Shown piece after piece: positions 7,613 through 14,589 of a DNA stretch of 27,505 bases (its first letter is position 1; every line of letters starts with the position of its first letter). Position numbers and translations under genes: made by a program. Source of the stretch: Metaruminococcus_A gallistercoris (GTDB lineage Bacteria; Bacillota; Clostridia; Oscillospirales; Ruminococcaceae). Under the pieces are notes generated by a model. The model had not been told where the DNA came from, ran no database searches, and was given only the letters and a program-made list of their open reading frames with translations. Location of the stretch: NCBI GenBank assembly GCA_904394975.1, contig CAJFNQ010000037.1, forward strand, positions 1-27,505, given 5' to 3'.

Positions 7613-8083
7613 TTGCTGATTGAATCCGCTTATCGTGAATACAGTGCGCAGATGCTTGGTGCCATGCTCCGCTTTTCCCGGGATGAAGCGGCGGCCTGCG
7701 ACGCCGTATCGCAGGCGTTCATGCAGGCAATGGCAAACCGCTCCCTGCTGGAAGCCATGCCCGAACCGGCCATGAAGGCGTGGCTGTATGCCGCGGCGCG
7801 CAACGCCTTAATCGATCTGAAACGCAAAGAGGCACGCACCGTCTGCGTGGAGGAACCGTCTGGCGCTGAGGAGATGGAGACCGACCCGGGAGACCGGATT
7901 CTGGCACAGGAATTAATGAACCGTTTGCCGCAAAATTTGAAACTGCCTGTTTATTTAAAATATGATCAGGATTACAATTCTGCGGAGATCGGGCGGATGA
8001 TGAATCTCCCTGCGGCAACCGTACGGACAAGGCTGCGCACAGCCCTTCAGATGATGCGTGAAATGATGAAAGGAGAGTTTTGA
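7613..8083 (+). CDS. RNA polymerase sigma factor, ECF-like sigma-70 family
   Basis: A 156-residue protein with sigma-70 region 2 near residues 8-75 (DAVSQAFMQAMAN then AWLYAAARNALIDLKRK, the -10 recognition helix) and region 4 near 100-150, where YNSAEIGRMMNLPAATVRTRLRTAL, quoted as SAEIGRMMNLPAATVRTRLR, is the -35 recognition helix-turn-helix. This two-domain size is that of ECF factors. TTG 7613 is chosen because GGAGG (7601-7605) is seven bases before it; the alternative TTG at 7607 would touch the Shine-Dalgarno. The next gene starts two bases after its stop, and no membrane anti-sigma factor is adjacent, which is unusual. The set of genes it controls cannot be told from the sequence beyond possible autoregulation. 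Confidence 0.85.
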   Translation: MLIESAYREYSAQMLGAMLRFSRDEAAACDAVSQAFMQAMANRSLLEAMPEPAMKAWLYAAARNALIDLKRKEARTVCVEEPSGAEEMETDPGDRILAQELMNRLPQNLKLPVYLKYDQDYNSAEIGRMMNLPAATVRTRLRTALQMMREMMKGEF

Positions 8084-8085
8084 CC

Positions 8086-9315
8086 ATGACTGAAAACTTT
8101 TTAAAACAGAATCGACTCAACATCAACTGTAGCATCGCCTGCTTGGTAAGTGATGAAGCGGGCTTTTTAGATCAGTATGACAGTGTCAACTTAAACTGCG
8201 GAATCTACCTTGCGTCCAGTGAAATGAACGCAAAATTACTTGCCAAAGGAACCAATATCAACTGCGGTCAGACGGTCATTACCGATTATCAAGGGGATTT
8301 CGTTCAGGTCGCGGACGGCATCGTCGGCGATGGCGCGGATTACAGCGGCGTTTATGTGGTTGCTTCGGGCGACCTGTTCCTTCAGGGTGAGGGCGTCCGC
8401 GCGTTTGAGAAAAGCGCTGGTGCAATTGTATCCGGAACGGTTTACTATCCGGCGTCCTGCCCGGCTGAACTTTTAAACCGGGTTCAAGCCAATAAACGCC
8501 CTTATCCGGAAGACGCGCATATCGTTTTAAAAAGCTGTGAACTCAAACAGCTTGTTTCTCAAATGCCGGCAGGTGTTTCCCGTGCGTGGGTAGCTGGTGA
8601 GGTGTCCGCGTTTGATGAATCTGCTCTCCGTCAGGCAGTTGAGCAGGGACTAAAAATTACCTGTGACCGCCTTTTCATTTCCCAAACATTATACGAACGT
8701 TATCAGTCATTGTTTGATACCATGGACAGCACGATCGTTCCGGATGGCTATGCCGTGACCGGTCCACTTACCCTCAACCAAGCGGTTCCGCTTTTGTATG
8801 GGAAAAAGCTTTATGTGCGCGGCCCGTTGGTGATTGAAGAAAAAAACGCCGATTGTCTTTCGGAGTTTGATTCCATTTTGGTTAAGGGTACGGTAAGCCT
8901 TCCCATCTCCTGCGCGAAAGCGTTTAAAGCGGTGGGCGAGGCAGACCATTACAAGTTGTATGAAGGGACTTTGTATCACATCAATGGCTGGGAGATACTT
9001 TCGCATGATTGTCTGGACACCATGGTGAAGAACGGGGAAAAGCTGACGATGAGTGTGGACGGATTTGTCATCTTTTCGGATGATGTCACCTCCGGGGACA
9101 TGGATGCTATCGCTTCTTTGCATTGCAATGGGTTTATCATTGTTCCGGGTGCGGCACAGGGTGCTCTTTCGCAGAAGATTGATGGTGTGAATGGATTTAC
9201 CATTGACAGCACAGGCATTCAAAAGATGACCGGCATGGATTTGCAGCAGATTATTGAAGCGTTTGTAGCTGGTAACAACGGAAATATTAATACGCAGGTT
9301 TATCTGCTTAAATAA
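8086..9315 (+). CDS. Unrecognised soluble repeat protein paired with the sigma factor
   Basis: I do not recognise this 409-residue protein. It starts at ATG 8086, with AAAGGAGAG about ten bases before it, two bases after the sigma-factor stop, so the two are co-transcribed and probably coupled. It has no signal peptide and no membrane segment. The N-terminal 60 residues repeat the pattern [LV]N[LI]NC (LNINCS, VNLNCG, TNINCG). Further on, a strand/turn pattern recurs about every 75-80 residues: LFISQTLYERY, KLYVRGPLVIEE and DSILVKGTVSLP, and similar beta-rich elements. This suggests an irregular beta-solenoid, loosely like bactofilin-type or adhesive beta-helices. Its position suggests a regulator, scaffold or target of the sigma factor, but that is inference. 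Confidence 0.8.
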   Translation: MTENFLKQNRLNINCSIACLVSDEAGFLDQYDSVNLNCGIYLASSEMNAKLLAKGTNINCGQTVITDYQGDFVQVADGIVGDGADYSGVYVVASGDLFLQGEGVRAFEKSAGAIVSGTVYYPASCPAELLNRVQANKRPYPEDAHIVLKSCELKQLVSQMPAGVSRAWVAGEVSAFDESALRQAVEQGLKITCDRLFISQTLYERYQSLFDTMDSTIVPDGYAVTGPLTLNQAVPLLYGKKLYVRGPLVIEEKNADCLSEFDSILVKGTVSLPISCAKAFKAVGEADHYKLYEGTLYHINGWEILSHDCLDTMVKNGEKLTMSVDGFVIFSDDVTSGDMDAIASLHCNGFIIVPGAAQGALSQKIDGVNGFTIDSTGIQKMTGMDLQQIIEAFVAGNNGNINTQVYLLK

Positions 9316-9339
9316 TACGTTTTCATGTGGTGATGCAAT

Positions 9340-9374
9340 AAGTCCGCGAACGGCAGTCTGCCGTTCGCGGACTT
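9340..9374. terminator. Long hairpin between convergent genes
   Basis: A 16-bp perfect stem, AAGTCCGCGAACGGCA (9340-9355) with its complement at 9359-9374 and a 3-base loop. It lies between the end of the repeat-protein gene and the end of the AraC-type gene. The T tract is poor on both sides, so it may act as a terminator in both directions or as an RNA 3' stabiliser. Confidence 0.65.
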
Positions 9375-9440
9375 GATTATTTGTGCCAAAGAGAGAATAA
9401 GCATTTAAAAATAGATGATGTTTCAGTGCTCTTTTTTCAT

Positions 9441-10346
9441 TTATAGAGATGGACGCAGCGTTTGACCGTTTGTAAACTGTTTCCGGTAGTCGGTGGGACT
9501 GCACCGCATGTATTGCCGAAACTCCTTGTTGTAGTAGCTGATGTTGTTAAATCCCACAGCTCCCGCAATGTCACTGATTTTTCGGCTTTCGTCCTGCAAA
9601 AGCAGAGTGCTTTGACTGATGCGGTAATAGTTGAGGTAACGGATGGCGGGCATTTTGACCGCGGAACGGAAAAACCGGCAGAATTGCCCCTCGCTCAGCC
9701 CGCAAACATCGGCGAGTTCCGCAAGACGGATGTCTCTGGAATAATTCTGATGGATGTACTCCAGTACGGATTTGATTTTTTGTGCCTTTCGGTCAATCTT
9801 CTTCGGGGCTGCTGCCGGGAGCCGGTCAGCGTGAGAACAGAGCAGATACCATACGGTGCATAGCTCTGATTTAGCGAGCAGCTCAAATCCGTCCGGCTTT
9901 TTGGAAAACAGATCGTTAATCTTTTGAAGAGATGCCAGAGTCTGTGCTCCCCAGCTGTTTTCCGAGGTGATTTTTTGGGGCAGGAGCAAAGTCCCGTCCA
10001 GAACCGGGTCAATGTATTTTTGCTGGATGATGTCACCCGCGCTTCCGCAGAGAAACGACGGGTCAAAAACCATGGCAAAGTAATGACAGGGAAGGTCTTG
10101 CAGGGAAACAGCGGCGTGAAGCATATTGGAGCTGACACAGACCGCCTCTCCGGCATACACGGGGAAGCACTCATCCGCAATGTGAAACTCGCCTCCGCCT
10201 TTTGTGACGAACAGAATCTCAAACTCTCTGTGCCAGTGACAGTATAACTTGTTGTATTTGTCTTCATCCTGCTCCAACGTGTAAACATCCATCGGGAAAA
10301 GAGCGTTCCCGTGAAGCTTTTGTTCTCTCAAACCGCCGTCTGGCAT
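9441..10346 (-). CDS. AraC family transcriptional regulator
   Basis: A 301-residue regulator with an N-terminal cupin-type sensor (HWHREFEILFVTKGGGEF near residues 35-55, then VYAGEAVCVSSNMLHA) and a C-terminal pair of helix-turn-helix motifs. The first is RLAELADVCGLSEGQFCRFF and the second lies in ISDIAGAVGFNNISYYNKEF, ending in the standard 'SPTDYRK'. ATG 10346 is chosen because AAGGAG lies eight bases before it; a GTG at 10355 is less likely. It is divergent from the glycoside hydrolase pair, with overlapping promoters, so it most likely senses a sugar and activates that pair. The ligand is not known. Confidence 0.92.
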   Translation of the reverse strand: MPDGGLREQKLHGNALFPMDVYTLEQDEDKYNKLYCHWHREFEILFVTKGGGEFHIADECFPVYAGEAVCVSSNMLHAAVSLQDLPCHYFAMVFDPSFLCGSAGDIIQQKYIDPVLDGTLLLPQKITSENSWGAQTLASLQKINDLFSKKPDGFELLAKSELCTVWYLLCSHADRLPAAAPKKIDRKAQKIKSVLEYIHQNYSRDIRLAELADVCGLSEGQFCRFFRSAVKMPAIRYLNYYRISQSTLLLQDESRKISDIAGAVGFNNISYYNKEFRQYMRCSPTDYRKQFTNGQTLRPSL

Positions 10347-10414
10347 GTGGTTCACTCCTTACGTCAAAATTGTATTAGAAACAGGTCATTTTTGTTAAAG
10401 AATATCCTGCTTGG

Positions 10415-10443
10415 TGTCGATATAGTGTTATTATAAGTATAAT
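10415..10443 (+). promoter_or_regulatory. Candidate promoter of the GH43-GH31 genes
   Basis: A perfect TATAAT lies at 10438-10443, but the -35 position at 17 bases (TGTCGA, 10415-10420) is poor. A good -10 with a bad -35 is what an activator-dependent promoter looks like, and an AraC-type activator is encoded next door. Confidence 0.45.
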
Positions 10444-10457
10444 AGAAATTCGCTCAA
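10430..10457 (-). promoter_or_regulatory. Promoter of the AraC-type gene
   Basis: On the minus strand TTGAGC (10452-10457) and TATAAT (10430-10435) are 16 bases apart. The -10 box faces the -10 box of the opposite promoter, forming the palindrome ATTATAAGTATAAT-like element at 10430-10443. Confidence 0.6.
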
Positions 10458-10491
10458 AAGAAAAGCGGGACCAAAACAGGGAGGAAGCCGA

Positions 10492-12339
10492 ATGGTTCAA
10501 CAACAGATTCTTAAAACAGGACAACTTTTGATTTATACCCGGAACCCGAAAGAGGATTACTCATCTTACCTTGCACACAGTGCGCATTTTGCATACAGCC
10601 GGGATGGTGTGACCTACCAGCCGCTCAATCAGAATTACGGGATTTTGTTTGCGTCGGCAACGGTCAACCAGCCGGATACCCTTCACGAAAAAGGGCTGAA
10701 ATGCCCGTTTTTGTTCCGCACGCGGGACGGCGGGTTCGGCGTGGTTGCTGTACGGGTGAATCCGGACGGCAGCAATGACCCGGAGAGCCGCGGAAAAATC
10801 CTGCTCTGGACTTCGAAAGATTTGGTCCATTTTGAGGAAAAAGGGCTGCTGTACTTGGGAACGGGCGAATATGTTTCCCATGCCGCCTGCTGTTATGACC
10901 CCTCTTCCCGCGGGTATGTAATCTGCTGGCAGGATGAAAACGGCGGGTATTACCGCAACACCGTTCTTGAACTGGATGGGACCAGCATGGTTTCAGCGGC
11001 TTTTCCCGGCGAGCCGTTTTCATATGCCGCGGATGTAACGGGCCCGGAAGGGGCGGTCAACGGAAATGTTGTTGAGGTGAACGCGTCCTTTGGGGAAGAG
11101 TTGCTGTTAAAATGGTCGCCCCTGCAAAACACGGAGATTCGTGTTCCGGAAGAAGTGACTGTTTCTTCCCGGGAAGAGCTGAAAGCAGTCAGAGCGACCG
11201 CGTTTTATAACGACGGCTCGACCTTGCAGAAAGAGGTTCGCTGGGAAAGCGACAAGGTCGACTTTGAACGTTCCGGAAGCTATGAAGTGTCTGGAACCGT
11301 CGTGCAGCCGGAATATCCGTTCCCACTTGCCAAGGGGTATGCGGACCCGGATATCCTTTACTGGAACGGCAAATATTATTTTCTCGCCACGAACGATAAC
11401 ATGGATTACATCGGGTTGTATGTGCGGGAAGCGGACACGGTGGAAGGCCTGTTCTCCGGTGCTGAAGAACACCTCATTTTGGATAAGGACGAAGAAAGAG
11501 GATTCATTCAGACTTTCTGGGCGCCTGAGTTCCATCAAATCGGCGGGGAACTGTACATCCTGTTTGCAGTGAGCGGCGTAAAATGGGGCCCGCAGTGCCA
11601 TATGATGAAGCTGAAAAAAGGCGGAAGCATCATTGACGCGGACGCGTGGGAAGAACCCATTCGTGTTCAGCGGATGGACGGGCGTTACCTGTCCGACGGT
11701 GTTTATGACATCACACTGGATATGAACCACTTCAATGCGGGCGGAAGAGATTATCTCGTCTGGTCTTACCGCAAGTGGACCGGAAAACCCGAGGATTCCG
11801 GCTCCATGCTCTACATTGCACAGACCGATCCGCATACGCCGTGGAAACTCATCAGCGAGCCGGTTCTTCTTACACGCCCGGTATACGGCTGGGAGAACAA
11901 CCATCACACCATCAACAATGAAGGGCCGTATGCTTTTGTGGCAGGCGGGACCGTTTACCTCACCTATTCCGGTGGAGCGGCCGGCGGATACAGTTATGCG
12001 GTCGGGCTTCTCACTGCGAATGAAAATGCCGACCTGCTTGACCCGCGCGTATGGGTGAAGAGCAACGCGCCGGTCCTGTCGTACTATTCAGCCGATGAGT
12101 TTGGGCCGGGGCACAACGCGTTCTTTACCGATGAATTCGGTAATTTCATGATCACCTTCCATGCAGAGGAGGCGTTTATTCGCGACGGCGGACTGCGCTG
12201 TTCGGGAATGCGGCGTGTTCACTTCGATATTCATGGAACACCGCGGTTTGATATGAGCGCGGCGCGTGACCTAGCACCGAATTTAAGAAAAGTGACCATG
12301 AAGGTCAACGTTTTGCCTAAGGAGGGGAAGAAAGAATAA
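10492..12339 (+). CDS. Glycoside hydrolase family 43-like enzyme with Big_4-type domain
   Basis: A 615-residue protein in three parts. Residues 1-205 resemble a beta-propeller half with Trp/Asp-rich blades (LLWTSKDLVHFEE). Residues 216-275 (IRVPEEVTVSSREELKAV ... GSYEVSGTVV) match a bacterial Ig-like Big_4 domain. Residues 278-615 form a GH43 five-bladed propeller. Asp285 in KGYADPDILYW fits the catalytic base, and Glu477 in HHTINNEGPY fits the proton donor. GH43 enzymes are mostly arabinofuranosidases or xylosidases acting on plant polysaccharides. There is no signal peptide, so it should act in the cytoplasm on imported oligosaccharides. GGGAGG lies before ATG 10492. Its stop abuts the next start. 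The exact specificity is unknown. Confidence 0.88.
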   Translation: MVQQQILKTGQLLIYTRNPKEDYSSYLAHSAHFAYSRDGVTYQPLNQNYGILFASATVNQPDTLHEKGLKCPFLFRTRDGGFGVVAVRVNPDGSNDPESRGKILLWTSKDLVHFEEKGLLYLGTGEYVSHAACCYDPSSRGYVICWQDENGGYYRNTVLELDGTSMVSAAFPGEPFSYAADVTGPEGAVNGNVVEVNASFGEELLLKWSPLQNTEIRVPEEVTVSSREELKAVRATAFYNDGSTLQKEVRWESDKVDFERSGSYEVSGTVVQPEYPFPLAKGYADPDILYWNGKYYFLATNDNMDYIGLYVREADTVEGLFSGAEEHLILDKDEERGFIQTFWAPEFHQIGGELYILFAVSGVKWGPQCHMMKLKKGGSIIDADAWEEPIRVQRMDGRYLSDGVYDITLDMNHFNAGGRDYLVWSYRKWTGKPEDSGSMLYIAQTDPHTPWKLISEPVLLTRPVYGWENNHHTINNEGPYAFVAGGTVYLTYSGGAAGGYSYAVGLLTANENADLLDPRVWVKSNAPVLSYYSADEFGPGHNAFFTDEFGNFMITFHAEEAFIRDGGLRCSGMRRVHFDIHGTPRFDMSAARDLAPNLRKVTMKVNVLPKEGKKE

Positions 12340-14337
12340 ATGGGAAAGATCAAATGCTATTCTGACCGGGTCGTTTTTACCCGTAAGGATGAATTGACGG
12401 TACTTGAACCGTACGGCAAAGACTGCATTCGGTGCCGCTTTACCAGAAACAGCAGGGTGCTGGATGAAAACTGGACGCTCTTACCCCCTGTCGACAATCA
12501 TGATTTTCGGATTACGGGAGATGAGCACTCCGCCACCATTGAAAACGGTATGATTTCTGTCACGGTGACAGCGGGCGATTATTTTACCGACGGCAAGGTA
12601 ACCTATTTCCGCAAGGGCAAACAGATCCTCCGCACCCGGCATGAAGGGGATTACGTCAACCGAACCGTTCATACGGAAGGGGACCATTACCGGATCAGCA
12701 TGATCTTTGAGGCAAATCCGGGAGAGCATTTTTACGGACTGGGTCAGGAACAGGAAGACCAGTTTGACCGAAAGGGAAGCACCAGTACGCTCATCCACTA
12801 CAACACCAAATCCGCAATGCCGGTTTTATATTCTTCTTTGGGATACGGATTCCTGTGGAACAACCCCGCCATCGGCCGCTGTGAGGTGACCAATAATCAC
12901 ACCATGTGGGTCGCCGACAGCGCTTATCAGGCTGATTACCTGGTTTACGCCGGGGAAGCGCCCGCCGATGTGCTCAAACGGTACTGTGACCTGACCGGCT
13001 ATCCGCCCGCTTTTCCGGAATGGGCGGCGGGATTCTGGCAGTGTAAGCTGCGTTATGAAAGTCAGGAAGACTTTTTGCAGGTGGCCCGTGAATATCATAA
13101 ACGCGGCATTCCGGTATCGGCAATGGTGATCGACTTCTTCCATTGGACCGAGCAGGGTGACTGGAAGTTCGATCCGGTTTATTGGCCGGATCCGGAAGGA
13201 ATGTGCCGCGAACTGGAAGAGATGGGGATCCGCCCGGTCGTTTCCGTCTGGCCGACCATCAACCCTAAGAGCGAAAACTGGACCGAGATGAACGAGCGTA
13301 ACCTGCTGATGAAGAACGAGGATGGGACCTTCCCCACACTGGATTTTCACGGGATGCAGACCTCAATCGACCCCATGAACCCCGAAACGGCGGATTTTGT
13401 TTGGAATAAGATCAAACAAAATTATTACGACAAAGGAATCCATACCTTTTGGCTGGATAACACCGAACCGGAGGTGCACCCGCAGAATCCGGCCAACTTT
13501 AAATATTATCTTGGAAACGGTGCGCAGACAGCGCTTCTGTACCCTTATTATTACGCCAAAATGGTTTACGAGGGGTTGAAAGCGGAAGGTGAATCCGAAC
13601 CGATTAGTCTGGTGCGCGCTGCTTTCCCCGGGAGCCAGAAGTTCGGAACGGTTGTCTGGAACGGGGATGTCGACTCCACGTTCGACGCGCTTCGAAAAAG
13701 TGTGAAATCCGGTCTTTCCATGGGAATGTGCGGGATTCCCTGGTGGAACAGTGACATCGGTGGATTTTTTAAGGCGGATACCGAGTCGGATGAATTCCGG
13801 GAACTGATCGTGCGCTGGTTCCAGTTTGGTTTGTTCTGCCCGGTCATGCGCCTGCACGGAATCCGCAAACGTCCACAAGGGCATGTGGACCGCCACCCTG
13901 GTATTATTGAGCCGAGTGGAGGAGACAATGAGATCTGGAGCTTTGGAGAACGGAATTATCCCATCTTGAAGCGCCTCATTCTATTGCGGGAACGGCTGCG
14001 CCCATACATTATGAAATACATGCGTATTTCCAGTGAAACTGGCGCGCCGCTCATGCGCCCCATGTTCTGGGATTATCCGGATGACGAAACCTGTTACACG
14101 CTGGAGGATCAGTATTTCTTCGGAGAGGACATTCTGTTCGCGCCGATCGTCAACCGCGGGCAGACCGACCGGAGCGTTTATCTGCCGGAAGGAAACTGGG
14201 TTAATGTGAACGATAAACGCGTTTGGAGCGGACCATGTACCGTAGACTGTCATGCGGAAGTTCAGGAGTTTATTGCGTTTGTTAAAGAAGGCAGCGATGT
14301 TTTGAAGGTGTTTGAAGCCGATGCGTTAGACGACTGA
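12340..14337 (+). CDS. Glycoside hydrolase family 31 (alpha-xylosidase / alpha-glucosidase type)
   Basis: A 665-residue GH31 enzyme with the N-terminal beta-sandwich (about 1-200), catalytic barrel (about 220-560) and C-terminal sheet domain. Asp373 in TFWLDNTEPE is the nucleophile, and Asp443 in WNGDVDSTFDAL the acid/base. GIPWWNSDIGGF is the family's conserved substrate-binding block. The WLDxxEP form resembles the alpha-xylosidase-like branch more than classic alpha-glucosidases, but the substrate is not certain. It starts immediately after the GH43 stop (TAA-ATG), with AAGGAGG upstream, so the two are translated from one transcript. There is no signal peptide, so a cytoplasmic role on short oligosaccharides is likely. 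Confidence 0.93.
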   Translation: MGKIKCYSDRVVFTRKDELTVLEPYGKDCIRCRFTRNSRVLDENWTLLPPVDNHDFRITGDEHSATIENGMISVTVTAGDYFTDGKVTYFRKGKQILRTRHEGDYVNRTVHTEGDHYRISMIFEANPGEHFYGLGQEQEDQFDRKGSTSTLIHYNTKSAMPVLYSSLGYGFLWNNPAIGRCEVTNNHTMWVADSAYQADYLVYAGEAPADVLKRYCDLTGYPPAFPEWAAGFWQCKLRYESQEDFLQVAREYHKRGIPVSAMVIDFFHWTEQGDWKFDPVYWPDPEGMCRELEEMGIRPVVSVWPTINPKSENWTEMNERNLLMKNEDGTFPTLDFHGMQTSIDPMNPETADFVWNKIKQNYYDKGIHTFWLDNTEPEVHPQNPANFKYYLGNGAQTALLYPYYYAKMVYEGLKAEGESEPISLVRAAFPGSQKFGTVVWNGDVDSTFDALRKSVKSGLSMGMCGIPWWNSDIGGFFKADTESDEFRELIVRWFQFGLFCPVMRLHGIRKRPQGHVDRHPGIIEPSGGDNEIWSFGERNYPILKRLILLRERLRPYIMKYMRISSETGAPLMRPMFWDYPDDETCYTLEDQYFFGEDILFAPIVNRGQTDRSVYLPEGNWVNVNDKRVWSGPCTVDCHAEVQEFIAFVKEGSDVLKVFEADALDD

Positions 14338-14455
14338 GCCTACAAACAGAAAAATCAGTGCTGATCGAAGTGCCTTGCAACAGATCATTGGTACGACAGC
14401 AGAGAGATTTAGCAGCCTGAATCAAAAGTTTTTGGAAACTTAAAGAATGGTTTTG

Positions 14456-14485
14456 GAGAAAAGGCCCCGCATGGGGCCTTTTCTC
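14456..14485 (+). terminator. Rho-independent terminator after the GH31 gene
   Basis: GAGAAAAGGCCCC (14456-14468) pairs with GGGGCCTTTTCTC (14473-14485) around GCAT. The T residues sit inside the 3' arm. It ends the GH43-GH31 transcript and separates it from the next promoter. Confidence 0.8.
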
Positions 14486-14515
14486 ATGGGGCATATTTTA
14501 AAACGCGGTCTGGGA

Positions 14516-14544
14516 TTGACGGATGAGGTGGTTAGAGACATAAT
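14516..14544 (+). promoter_or_regulatory. Sigma-A promoter of the GH63-like gene
   Basis: TTGACG (14516-14521) and CATAAT (14539-14544) are separated by 17 bases, with the start codon 45 bases further. This is the best sigma-A match in the carbohydrate locus and suggests that this gene is not strictly dependent on the AraC-type activator. Confidence 0.78.
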
Positions 14545-14589
14545 AAGAATGGAAAAATGACTTGAATCCTGCTCAAGAGGGGGTACATC

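Noticed and set aside
11107..11907. 266-residue minus-strand frame opposite the GH43-like gene
   Set aside because: Antisense shadow; the catalytic motifs are all on the plus strand.
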